From an uncultured Bacteroidales bacterium (GTDB lineage Bacteria; Bacteroidota; Bacteroidia; Bacteroidales; F082): a stretch of 45,836 nucleotides of DNA. The translations under genes were made by a program, and so were the position numbers. Positions 9,221-18,593 of the stretch are shown here, in pieces. The stretch spans positions 1 through 45,836 of the forward strand of contig CAMZJA010000016.1 in NCBI GenBank assembly GCA_947307415.1, given 5' to 3'. Numbering within the stretch: the first letter of the stretch is position 1; the number at the start of each line of letters is the position of its first letter. The notes below the pieces were generated by a model that had not been told where the DNA came from, ran no database searches, and worked only from the letters and a program-made list of their open reading frames with translations.

Positions 9221-12200
9221 ATGAAAAGAAGATTATCGATATTTTGGGTTTTCATGTGTTTAGTGTTAAACGCCATGGCTTATGACTTCGGTGCAGTCAA
9301 CGAAGATGGCGTCACTATATATTACAACATTTTAACCACATCGACAGCAGAAGTGGCGGCAAACACATACGACGGATATACAGGCGTAGTCAACATCCCT
9401 GCCACAGCCACCAACTTGGGCACTGTTTACAACATCACAGGTATCGACGACAGCGCTTTCGATAACTGCGCAGGCCTCACCACCGTCACAGTCCCGACAA
9501 GTGTCAGAAACATCGGTAATTACGCTTTCAGAAACTGCACCGATCTCGAGCTGATTACATTCCCCGATGTCACTATTACATTCGGAACCAACGTGATGGA
9601 AGGCTGTACAAGTCTTGTCAACTTCACCATTCCGAGCCACATGACATCAATTCCTGAGGCTTTCTTCAAGGGATGTACAAGCTTGCAGACAGTCACGGTA
9701 TCAGGCACACTTATCAACATCGCATGGTCGGCATTTGAAGGCTGCTCATCACTGACATCAGCCGGATTCGCAATTCCTAACTCTGTGATCTCCATCGGTT
9801 ACAACGCATTCAAAGGCTGCGGCAGCCTCACAAGCGTCACAATCCCTTCAGGAGTCACAAAACTTGAAAACAACGTCTTCCAGAATTGTACAAGTCTTAA
9901 CAGCGTCACATTGCCAAACACATTGACAGAGATTAAGGCTCACGTGTTCCGCGGATGCTCAAGCCTCGCAACCATCAACTTCCCGGAATCACTGACAAAG
10001 ATAGGCGTTTACGCATTCAACGGATGCTCAAGCCTTATGAATGTCAACATGGAAAACACAAATGTCAACTATATCGACAGCTACGCTTTTGAGAATTGTA
10101 CAAATCTTACAACCCTCAAATTCGCAAACAATCTCTCGTATCTTGGCGATTACGCCTTCCACAACTGCGGTGAGATCCGTTATATTGAATTCCCTAGAAC
10201 ATACACCAGCGTAGGAGCCAGAACATTCATGGGCTGCGCCAAGCTTCTTGAGGTCACCATGCAGAGCACCACAACAAGCATCGGAGCCGAGGCATTCAAA
10301 GACTGTATCCGTCTCGCCACTGTGAGATGCTACGCCATGACACCTCCTGCGGCAGGCAGCAACGGCTGCTTCGACGGCATCCTCGCAGCTATGACCATTT
10401 ACGTGCCATGCTCGGCAGTCGACGCTTACATGGCAGCAACACCATGGAACCAGTTTAACGTGACATGCGACCCCGACATCCTCATCTCGACAGATGTGAT
10501 GCCATTCGACTGCGGCGACGTGCTCGGTGACGGATATTTCACCACCGACGAGACCGTCACACTCATAGCAGTGCCAAGAAATCACTATATGTTTGTGAGC
10601 TGGACAGAAAACGACGAAGTTATCTCGACCGACTCGATCTATTCATTCGTCGCGTCTGAAGACAGATATATCACAGCTAACTTCACGCACTGTCATCATC
10701 TCATCACCGCATCAGCCGACCCGGCGGAATACGGAAGAGTAACAGGTGGCGGCGTCTACGAATACAGTGCCGTGGCACGTTTGATGGCTTATCCTTACGA
10801 TCACTATGAGTTCTTCTACTGGACAGAGAACGACAGCATTGTTTCAACAAACACAATCTACAGATTTACAGTGCCTTACGACAGAGACCTTGTGGCACAC
10901 TTCTCCCCTCTCTCGTATAACATCCACACCACTGTCAACGACACCTTGGCCGGAGCCACAGCAGGCGACGGTGTTTATGTTTACAACGACACTGTAACCG
11001 TTTCAGCGACAACAAACGAACACTATAACTTCATCGGCTGGAAAGAATACGGCAGCATAGTCTCGACAGACTCAGTCTACGTGTTCCTCGCCGACAGAAA
11101 CAGAAACCTTCTCGCATATTACGAGCCCGACTATCATAACATCAACGCCACGGTGAACATCCCAGGCGCAGGCACCATCACAGGAGCCGGTGTCTACGGA
11201 TACAACACCACCGCGACGCTTGTTGCTACAAACACACAGCATTACACCTTCAGAACATGGCAGGAGAACAACCAGACCGTGAGTACCAACGTGACATACA
11301 CTTTCACCGTGACAGGTGACAGAGACCTCGTCGCCAACTTCACTCTCAACAGCTATGAGGTGACAGCCACAGCCAACATCGCTGACGCTGGTATACTGAC
11401 TGGTCAAGGTACATATCTCTGCGGCGACAGCGTGACGATGACAGCGCAAGCCAACCTCCACTCCACCTTCCTCAACTGGACTGAAAACGGTGTGGTGGTG
11501 TCGACAAGCCCGACATTCAGCTTTGTCATCAACGGCAACAGACACTTTGTGGCAAACTTCGATGTTGACAATTATCACTGGACGCCGAATATCACTCCAT
11601 ACAACAACACCATGATGCTCACCGGCGTCATCCAGATCGACGGTGTGGAGCAGTTCAGCGAAAACCTTGAAGTCGGAGCGTTCTGCGGCGATGTGGTGAG
11701 AGGCAGCGCGAAAGCACATCTCGTCAACGCCATCAACAGATACCTCATCTACATGACCATCTACGGCAACAATGACGATCAGATAACATTCCAGCTCTAC
11801 GACCACAGCACAGGCGAAGTCGTTGACCTTGAATGTCTTACAATTCTGCCATTCATCCAGGATCAGATCATAGGTTCGACAACCGACCCACATGTCTTGA
11901 ACTTCATCTCCGACCTGTTCATTACAGCCATCGCGAATCCTGTGGCTGGCGGAATAACAACAGGCGGTGGTCCTTACAGCTTTGGTGACATCGCAAATAT
12001 GGATGCCATCCCTGCGACAGGATATTCGTTCTACAACTGGACAGAGGACGGTGTCATCATCTCGACAAACGCTTCATTCTCATTTGAGGTGACAGAAAAC
12101 CGTACGCTGACAGCCAACTTCGTGATGGGCAACCACTGGAACGCCAACCCTGTCTCCTATCTCAACAGCATGGAGATGACATGCGTCATCGAGATCAACG

Positions 12201-13822
12201 GCACAGAGCAACGCAGCCCATATCTTGAAATCGGAGCGTTCTGCGGCAATCAGGTAAGAGGCAGCCAGATCGCAGAATATGTGGAATCGGTCGACAGATA
12301 CATCGCTTTTATGATGGTCTACGGCACATCGGGCGATGAGATAACATTCAGACTGTATAACCACGCTACAGGCAACGAGTCGAATTACATCTCAGAACAG
12401 CAAGTGACACTGACTCCAAACGCTGTCATCGGTTCGGTCAACAACCCTTATGTCGTCAACTTCGTGCCAGCCATCAACATCACCACAGTCATTAACCCTG
12501 AAGGTGCAGGCGAGGTGACAGGTGCAGGCATCTATCCATTGGGAAGCACGGTGACACTGACAGCGACAGGATTCGGCAACTATGTGTTCGTCGACTGGTC
12601 GACAGGCGGCAACGTGATTGCCACTACACCTGTTTATTCATTCACAGCGACAGAATCACTTGTAATTACTGCATATTTCGAATTCGGACAGCACACCGAA
12701 CTCGCGACAGGATGGAACTGGTATTCGACATTCATCGAGATGAACAACGTCGACGGTCTCCAGATGATTAAAGACAACATCGTCGACAAATCGACATACA
12801 TCAAGTCGAAGACAGAATACATTGAATTTGTAGGTGGCCAGTGGAACGGCACCTTGACAAGTGTTGTCAACGAGCAGATGTATCAGATCGAGATGGTTGA
12901 GGATTACGTTCTCGGAGTCCACGGCGACATAGCAAATCCTGCGGATCACCCGATAACACTTATCTCCGACTGGAACTGGATCGGTTACCCGTTGACCGAC
13001 AGCCTTGACGTCGACGTCGCTTTGGCAGGATATGAGGCGGTTGAAGGCGACTGCGTCAGATCGCTTGAATGCTATGCGGAGTACAACGACGGCATCGGCT
13101 GGATAGGCTCACTCAAGACCATGTATCCTGGTGAAGGCTATCAGCTCCTCAACACCAGCAACAACACCAAGACTTTGATCTACCAGAACCCTGGCAGAGG
13201 CGAAGTCAAGGCTAACCGCACCACAAGAGACAACTACTGGCAGCCGAACGTGCACCAGTTTGCCAACAACATGTGCATCACGTCGACAATCAAGCTCAAC
13301 AGACGCGATTTCAACAACGAGAATCTCGAAATCGGAGCATTCTGTAACGGCGAATGCAGAGGCAGCGCCAGACCGATGTACATCGAACAACTTGACAAAT
13401 ACGTCACATTCCTCACCATTTACGGCGAAGATGGCGATGAGATATCATTCAAACTCTACGATGCCGCATTAGGCGAGGTCATCTCAGAGCTTGCCGACAA
13501 CAGCATCAGTTTCAATCAAAACGAGGTGCTCGGCTCATCAGACGAAACATTTGAGATAGAATACAACAACATCTTAAATGTCGACGACCACAGCATCAGC
13601 GTCGGAATGTATCCTAACCCGGCTCACAATGGTGACAACGTGATCTTGACAACCAACTGCGACAACTCAAAGGTTGAGGTGTTCAACGCATTGGGCGCCA
13701 AGATTTTCGAGACGATATTCAATGAGAGAACAACCCTCGACTGCTTCAACAGTTCAGGTGTGTATTTCATTCAAGTGACAACCATAGAAGGAAAGGCTTT
13801 CAGAAAGATAGTCATCGACTAA
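9221..13822 (+). CDS. modular T9SS-secreted surface protein with BspA-type LRR and InlB-like repeats
   Basis: A 1533-residue secreted protein. Residues 1-20 form a Sec signal peptide (likely cleavage after AMA). About 50-410 are BspA/LRR_5 leucine-rich repeats of about 23 residues (pattern AFxxCxxLxxVxxP). About 421-785 hold five tandem repeats of about 72 residues ending in DRxLVANF-like strands, resembling divergent InlB B-repeats; a sixth is at about 900-970 and a seventh at about 1085-1158. A separate module (core LEIGAFC and RGS, then IYG-DEITFxLY) occurs three times, at about 786-896, 972-1083 and 1338-1446. A Trp-rich segment (GWNWYST) covers about 1160-1330. The last 80 residues (MYPNPA ... 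GVYFIQV ... RKIVI) are a type A T9SS sorting domain. Expected role: cell-surface adhesin. The ligand is unknown. Confidence 0.93.
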   Translation: MKRRLSIFWVFMCLVLNAMAYDFGAVNEDGVTIYYNILTTSTAEVAANTYDGYTGVVNIPATATNLGTVYNITGIDDSAFDNCAGLTTVTVPTSVRNIGNYAFRNCTDLELITFPDVTITFGTNVMEGCTSLVNFTIPSHMTSIPEAFFKGCTSLQTVTVSGTLINIAWSAFEGCSSLTSAGFAIPNSVISIGYNAFKGCGSLTSVTIPSGVTKLENNVFQNCTSLNSVTLPNTLTEIKAHVFRGCSSLATINFPESLTKIGVYAFNGCSSLMNVNMENTNVNYIDSYAFENCTNLTTLKFANNLSYLGDYAFHNCGEIRYIEFPRTYTSVGARTFMGCAKLLEVTMQSTTTSIGAEAFKDCIRLATVRCYAMTPPAAGSNGCFDGILAAMTIYVPCSAVDAYMAATPWNQFNVTCDPDILISTDVMPFDCGDVLGDGYFTTDETVTLIAVPRNHYMFVSWTENDEVISTDSIYSFVASEDRYITANFTHCHHLITASADPAEYGRVTGGGVYEYSAVARLMAYPYDHYEFFYWTENDSIVSTNTIYRFTVPYDRDLVAHFSPLSYNIHTTVNDTLAGATAGDGVYVYNDTVTVSATTNEHYNFIGWKEYGSIVSTDSVYVFLADRNRNLLAYYEPDYHNINATVNIPGAGTITGAGVYGYNTTATLVATNTQHYTFRTWQENNQTVSTNVTYTFTVTGDRDLVANFTLNSYEVTATANIADAGILTGQGTYLCGDSVTMTAQANLHSTFLNWTENGVVVSTSPTFSFVINGNRHFVANFDVDNYHWTPNITPYNNTMMLTGVIQIDGVEQFSENLEVGAFCGDVVRGSAKAHLVNAINRYLIYMTIYGNNDDQITFQLYDHSTGEVVDLECLTILPFIQDQIIGSTTDPHVLNFISDLFITAIANPVAGGITTGGGPYSFGDIANMDAIPATGYSFYNWTEDGVIISTNASFSFEVTENRTLTANFVMGNHWNANPVSYLNSMEMTCVIEINGTEQRSPYLEIGAFCGNQVRGSQIAEYVESVDRYIAFMMVYGTSGDEITFRLYNHATGNESNYISEQQVTLTPNAVIGSVNNPYVVNFVPAINITTVINPEGAGEVTGAGIYPLGSTVTLTATGFGNYVFVDWSTGGNVIATTPVYSFTATESLVITAYFEFGQHTELATGWNWYSTFIEMNNVDGLQMIKDNIVDKSTYIKSKTEYIEFVGGQWNGTLTSVVNEQMYQIEMVEDYVLGVHGDIANPADHPITLISDWNWIGYPLTDSLDVDVALAGYEAVEGDCVRSLECYAEYNDGIGWIGSLKTMYPGEGYQLLNTSNNTKTLIYQNPGRGEVKANRTTRDNYWQPNVHQFANNMCITSTIKLNRRDFNNENLEIGAFCNGECRGSARPMYIEQLDKYVTFLTIYGEDGDEISFKLYDAALGEVISELADNSISFNQNEVLGSSDETFEIEYNNILNVDDHSISVGMYPNPAHNGDNVILTTNCDNSKVEVFNALGAKIFETIFNERTTLDCFNSSGVYFIQVTTIEGKAFRKIVID

Positions 13823-13843
13823 CTTCTTTGAATCCCACATAAT

Positions 13844-13869
13844 AGATATACGATTTTATCGTTATATCT
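13844..13869. promoter_or_regulatory. hairpin between T9SS cargo gene and porE-like gene
   Basis: AGATATACGAT (13844-13854) pairs with 13858-13869 through a 3-base loop with one bulged T, an 11-bp stem. No T-run follows it, so it is either a weak terminator of the upstream gene or a leader hairpin or operator for the gene starting at 13884. Confidence 0.45.
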
Positions 13870-13883
13870 CAAATAGCTATTTT

Positions 13884-16343
13884 ATGTCAAAAAAAATATT
13901 TTTAATACTTTTGATCTTGTTATTCGGGGCCGCGCAACCGATTGAGGCACAACGCCGTAGCCCTGCCAAGAATGCCGACATAGCATTCGAGAGAGGACAG
14001 TACACCCTCGCCATCGAGCGCTACAAGAAGGCATACAAGAAAATGAAAAAGAAAAAGTACAAGGACGAACGCGACCGCGTCACGTTCCAACTCGCTGAGT
14101 GTTATTACCTTACCGACGCTCCTAAGATGGCGACGGTGCAATACAAGAGAGTTTGCAAGAGCGAGTTGCCTAAATCCAACCCTATAGTCTATCTTCACTA
14201 CGCCGAATCGTTGAAGCGCATCGCCAAATACGACGAGGCGTTGGAGTATTATAACCTTTACTCGGAGGCTGTGCCTGACGACCCGCGCGGACAACGTGGC
14301 GCCGAAGACATAGCCCACATCAAAGAATGGCTTGAAAATCCTTCGAAATATGAGGTGACACGCGAGAAAGCGCTCAACTCGAAATCGTCGGACTTCGGTA
14401 TAGCTTGGATGTCGAACAGCTTCAACGACGTCATCTTCACCTCCACCCGTGAAGGCGGCATAAAGAAAGAGAAAGACGCCATCACAGGACAGCATTTCTC
14501 TGATTTTTATTACTCGAGAAGAGATAAAAACGGCAAATGGGACAAGCCGGAACTCGTCGACGAGGAAGGCGGCATCAACAGCGAAGGCAGCGAAGGCATG
14601 CCTTTCTTCACAAAATCGTTCTCTGACGTGTACTTCACCCGTTGTCCTAACGACAAAAAACGCACGTCGGGATGCCAGATTATGAAGTCGAAACGTTCAG
14701 GCTCCTCGTTCGGCGAGGCGACAGTCGTGGAGATAGCAGGCGTCGACTCCCTCGACGTGGTGGGTCATCCGACATTGAGCTCCGACGAGAGCGTGATGTA
14801 TTTCGCAGCCGACCGCAAAGGCGGATTCGGTGGCAAAGACATCTGGGTGACGATGAAAGGCGAAGACGGCAAGTTCGCACGCCCGTTCAACCTAGGCGAG
14901 ACCGTCAACAGTCCCGGCGACGAGCTGTTCCCGTTCCTGCGCAACGACACCACACTGTATTTCTCATCTGACGGCCACGGCGGCATGGGCGGCCTCGACA
15001 TCTTCGTGACGACAATAGACTCCACAGGCGTTTGGTCGAAGCCGGTAAACATGAAATACCCTATCAACTCGACAGGCAACGACTTCGGCATCATCTTCCA
15101 CCCTACCGAGGAACGCGGTTTCTTCGCATCGAACAGAGACAGCCGCAACGGAATGGACGACGACATCTATTACTTCATAGAGCCACCTATCGTGTTGACT
15201 ATCAACGGAACTATCAAAGATAAAAACAGCCTCCAGTATGTTGGCAACGCTAACGTGAGCATCATTGGAACCGATGGCAGCAAAGCCAGCACATTATCGA
15301 GCGATAAAGGTACGTTCCAGTTTAACGAAGGCACTATCAACGTAGGAAACATCTATGTCGTGACAATCAACAAAGACAATTATTTCTCGTTGACCGACAC
15401 CATCAACACCGTTGGCATTGAATTCAGCAAGAATTACACACCGACTTATGAAATCGAGATGATTCCTAGTGGCTCGGTGGTTCTTCCTGAGATTCAATAC
15501 GAACTCGGCAAATGGGATTTGTTACCACAGTTTGAAGACTCGTTGCAGGGTCTTATCGAGATTTTACAGGTCAACCCGAACATCACCATTGAGCTCGGCT
15601 CACACACCGACTATCGTGACAGCGACGCAAGAAACGACATACTGTCGCAGAAACGTGCCCAATCGGTGTGCGACTACTTGGTTCTCAGAGGCATCGACCC
15701 GACAAGACTTACCGCAAAAGGCTACGGCGAGCGCGTACCGAGAACGTTGCGTAAAGACTTTGTTTACAAAGGTTATACATTTAAAAAAGGTACTAAGCTG
15801 ACCGAAGATTACATCAAAACATTGCCTTCGGAAGAGTTGAAAGAATACGCCAACCAGCTCAACCGTAGAACGGAATTCAGAGTCTTGAGCAAGGACTTCG
15901 TCACACGTGAAGGCATCGACGACGACCAGATGGCAAACATCAAGCTGAATCCGGAAGACAACAAAGTGGCTTTCAATCAGGATAAATCAGGAAACTTCAA
16001 CTTCAAGTCATACATCAACGCTTACACCGAGATCATCACATATGACAGAGACGCCGAGTTCAGCATTTCACAGAAGAAAGTGATGGAGCTTCTTAACAAA
16101 GGCATCATCACCAAGAACGATTTCATTGGCGACAATGTCGAAAAGATCATCAGTGCAGGTTCAGTGAAGAACTATGCTAAATTCATTATCAAGGAGATAC
16201 GTATCGCCGACCGCACCGTTGAGGATTTAGAGGTAACGGTGATGAACAACCAGAAAGTTGATTGGATGATGGGACAGAGCACGTTGAAGAAATTTGGTAA
16301 TTTTGAATTTGACACCGACGAACATAAATTGATTTTTAAATAA
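13884..16343 (+). CDS. PorE-like T9SS envelope protein: TPR, beta-propeller, CRD, OmpA, plus extra C-terminal domain
   Basis: The 819-residue product has a signal peptide (1-22, no lipobox Cys), TPR repeats (about 27-150), a PD40/WD40-like beta-propeller (about 165-440, with ADRKGGFGGKDIW and SSDGHGGMGGLDIF blades), a carboxypeptidase-regulatory-like beta domain (about 445-540), and an OmpA-type peptidoglycan-binding domain (about 548-665, ELGSHTDYRDSDARND and LSQKRA). This order matches PorE (PG1058) of the Porphyromonas type IX system. The propeller-OmpA class also has paralogues outside T9SS, so the assignment is likely, not certain. Unlike PorE it has about 150 further residues that resemble a retropepsin-like domain with a degraded active site (DRDAE at 721-725). 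The stop is one base before the purM ATG. Confidence 0.8.
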   Translation: MSKKIFLILLILLFGAAQPIEAQRRSPAKNADIAFERGQYTLAIERYKKAYKKMKKKKYKDERDRVTFQLAECYYLTDAPKMATVQYKRVCKSELPKSNPIVYLHYAESLKRIAKYDEALEYYNLYSEAVPDDPRGQRGAEDIAHIKEWLENPSKYEVTREKALNSKSSDFGIAWMSNSFNDVIFTSTREGGIKKEKDAITGQHFSDFYYSRRDKNGKWDKPELVDEEGGINSEGSEGMPFFTKSFSDVYFTRCPNDKKRTSGCQIMKSKRSGSSFGEATVVEIAGVDSLDVVGHPTLSSDESVMYFAADRKGGFGGKDIWVTMKGEDGKFARPFNLGETVNSPGDELFPFLRNDTTLYFSSDGHGGMGGLDIFVTTIDSTGVWSKPVNMKYPINSTGNDFGIIFHPTEERGFFASNRDSRNGMDDDIYYFIEPPIVLTINGTIKDKNSLQYVGNANVSIIGTDGSKASTLSSDKGTFQFNEGTINVGNIYVVTINKDNYFSLTDTINTVGIEFSKNYTPTYEIEMIPSGSVVLPEIQYELGKWDLLPQFEDSLQGLIEILQVNPNITIELGSHTDYRDSDARNDILSQKRAQSVCDYLVLRGIDPTRLTAKGYGERVPRTLRKDFVYKGYTFKKGTKLTEDYIKTLPSEELKEYANQLNRRTEFRVLSKDFVTREGIDDDQMANIKLNPEDNKVAFNQDKSGNFNFKSYINAYTEIITYDRDAEFSISQKKVMELLNKGIITKNDFIGDNVEKIISAGSVKNYAKFIIKEIRIADRTVEDLEVTVMNNQKVDWMMGQSTLKKFGNFEFDTDEHKLIFK

Positions 16344-16344
16344 A

Positions 16345-17511
16345 ATGCCAGTAGAAAAACGTTATCAGCTCCGCGGCGTTTCCGCAGAGAAAGAAGACAT
16401 ACACAACGCCATCAAGAATCTTGACAAAGGCTTGTATCCTAACGCTTTTTGCAAGATCATACCTGATATTTTAGGTGGCGATGACGAATATTGCAACATC
16501 ATGCACGCCGACGGCGCAGGCACAAAGTCGTCGTTAGCATATCTTTATTGGAAAGAGACAGGCGATCTGTCGGTGTGGGCAGGTATCGCGCAGGATGCCG
16601 TGGTGATGAACACCGACGACCTCATGTGCGTGGGCGCCACCGACAAGATGCTCCTCTCCTCCACCATCGGACGTAACAAGAATTTGATTCCAGGCGAAGT
16701 GATTTCAGCTGTTATCAATGGAACTGAGGAATTTCTTGCAAAACTGCGTTCTTTGGGAGTAGGAATTTATCTCACCGGCGGCGAGACCGCTGACGTGGGC
16801 GACCTCGTTAGAACCATCATCGTCGACAGCACCGTCACAACAAGAATGAAACGCTCGGAAGTGATTGAAAATCATATCAAACCTGGCGATGTCATCGTGG
16901 GCTTCGCGTCATATGGACAGGCGACTTACGAAGACCGTTACAACGGCGGCATGGGCTCCAACGGCCTCACTTCAGCGCGTCACGATGTGCTGGGACATTA
17001 TCTGGCCGAGAAATACACCGAGAGCTACGACCATTCGATACCTGAGGACTTGGTTTACTCTGGAAATCATACACTTACAGAGCCGACAAAGGTTCCTGGC
17101 GTCGACGTAGGCAAGCTCATCCTCGCCCCTACCCGCACCTATCTCCCAATGATGGTGCCGATTTTGGCAAACCTCAGAGGTCACATCAACGGAATCATCC
17201 ACTGCAGCGGCGGCGCACAGACAAAAGTGACACATTTCATTGATAAACTGCACATCATCAAGGATAACATGATTGAGTTGCCACCGTTGTTCGAGATGAT
17301 TCAGGAGTCATCAGGAACCGACTGGCAAGAGATGTACAAGGTGTTTAACATGGGTTCACGTCTTGAAATCTATACCGACGAGAAATCGGCAGAAGAAATG
17401 ATTAAGATCGCCAACTCATTCAATATCAATGCACAAATCATCGGACACGTAGAGGCGTCCGATAGAAAACAACTCACAATCAAGAGTAAATACGGAGTTT
17501 TTGAATACTAA
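16345..17511 (+). CDS. purM: phosphoribosylformylglycinamidine cyclo-ligase (AIR synthase)
   Basis: PurM closes the imidazole ring in purine synthesis (FGAM + ATP to AIR) in the cytosol. The 388-residue product has the AIRS-family N-terminal nucleotide-binding half (HADGAGTKSSLAY; AQDAVVMNTDDLMCVGA, about 50-110; TGGETADVGDLVRT) and the C-terminal half (GHINGIIHCSGGAQTK; VFNMGSRLEIY). It is longer than E. coli PurM (345 residues) and of the divergent Bacteroidota type, so the family is certain and the exact reaction very likely. It lies one base after the upstream OmpA-type gene and shares TAATG with prfA. Confidence 0.9.
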   Translation: MPVEKRYQLRGVSAEKEDIHNAIKNLDKGLYPNAFCKIIPDILGGDDEYCNIMHADGAGTKSSLAYLYWKETGDLSVWAGIAQDAVVMNTDDLMCVGATDKMLLSSTIGRNKNLIPGEVISAVINGTEEFLAKLRSLGVGIYLTGGETADVGDLVRTIIVDSTVTTRMKRSEVIENHIKPGDVIVGFASYGQATYEDRYNGGMGSNGLTSARHDVLGHYLAEKYTESYDHSIPEDLVYSGNHTLTEPTKVPGVDVGKLILAPTRTYLPMMVPILANLRGHINGIIHCSGGAQTKVTHFIDKLHIIKDNMIELPPLFEMIQESSGTDWQEMYKVFNMGSRLEIYTDEKSAEEMIKIANSFNINAQIIGHVEASDRKQLTIKSKYGVFEY

Positions 17512-18593
17512 TGGAAATAATTGACAAATTAGAAGCGATTAAAGAGCGTTGGGAAGCACTGCGCGAGCAGCTCAACGACCCGGAATTGATGAACGACATG
17601 AAGCGTTACGTCAAGGTGAACAAGGATTACAAAGACCTTGAGCCTGTCATTGACGCTTTCAACCAATACAAGACATATCTCGCCAACATCAGCGAAGCCA
17701 AGGAATTGCTGAAGACCGAGAAAGACGAGGACATGCGTCAGATGGCACAGGAAGAGCTCGACGAAGCCACTGAAAAAGTAGGCAAACTCGAGGAAGACAT
17801 CCGCTTGATGCTCATCCCTAAGGATCCGACCGACGGCAAGAACGCCGTGATGGAGATCCGTGCCGGTACAGGCGGCGACGAAGCTGCCATCTTCGCCGGC
17901 GATCTCTACAGAATGTATATCAAATTCTGTGAAGCGAAAAACTGGAAGGTCGAGACCGTCGACGCCAATGAAGGCACAGCCGGCGGCTTCAAAGAGATAG
18001 TGTTCAACGTCATAGGCGACGGCGCCTACGGAATCCTGAAGTTCGAATCGGGCGTGCACCGCGTGCAACGCGTGCCGAAGACAGAGACACAGGGACGTAT
18101 CCACACTTCGGCAGCATCGGTCGTGGTTTTGCCTGAAGCTGAGGAATTCGACGTGGAATTGCTCGACAAAGATATCAAGAAAGAGGTTTATTGCGCCGCG
18201 TCAGGACCTGGCGGACAGTGCGTCAACACCACATACAGCGCCGTGCGTCTCACCCACATCCCTACAGGCGTGGTGGTGAGCTGCATCGACGAACGCTCGC
18301 AGGCCAAGAACATGGCGAAGGCGTTGAAGATCCTGCGTACTCGTATCTACGAAGCGGAATACAACAAATACATGGAGGAAGTCTGCTCGAAACGTAAGAC
18401 CATGGTGTCGACAGGCGACCGCTCAGCGAAGATCCGCACCTACAACTATCCGCAAGGCCGTGTCACCGACCACCGCATCGGATTCACCGTGTATAACCTG
18501 ACATCAGTGATGGATGGCGATTTGACAGCATTCATTGAGAACCTGCAAATGGCAGAAAACGCTGAAAGACTAAAAGAAGGATTGGAGGAATAA
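17511..18593 (+). CDS. prfA: peptide chain release factor 1
   Basis: RF1 ends translation at UAA and UAG. The 360-residue product is full length, with the N-terminal helical domain (about 1-110), the codon-recognition motif in PxT form (PKT in [14 protein letters not shown]) and the peptidyl-hydrolysis motif GGQ at 234-236. The residue after GGQ is Cys237, where E. coli has His and many Bacteroidota have Ser. The Gln of GGQ is the usual target of PrmC methylation. Both ends share TAATG with the neighbours purM and pyrF, so translation of the three is probably coupled. Confidence 0.97.
   Translation: MEIIDKLEAIKERWEALREQLNDPELMNDMKRYVKVNKDYKDLEPVIDAFNQYKTYLANISEAKELLKTEKDEDMRQMAQEELDEATEKVGKLEEDIRLMLIPKDPTDGKNAVMEIRAGTGGDEAAIFAGDLYRMYIKFCEAKNWKVETVDANEGTAGGFKEIVFNVIGDGAYGILKFESGVHRVQRVPKTETQGRIHTSAASVVVLPEAEEFDVELLDKDIKKEVYCAASGPGGQCVNTTYSAVRLTHIPTGVVVSCIDERSQAKNMAKALKILRTRIYEAEYNKYMEEVCSKRKTMVSTGDRSAKIRTYNYPQGRVTDHRIGFTVYNLTSVMDGDLTAFIENLQMAENAERLKEGLEE

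Noticed and set aside
11072..11893. 273-codon open frame antisense to the T9SS cargo gene
   Set aside because: It is a shadow of the Asn/Thr-rich repeats on the plus strand; composition is rich in Val, Cys and His with no domain.
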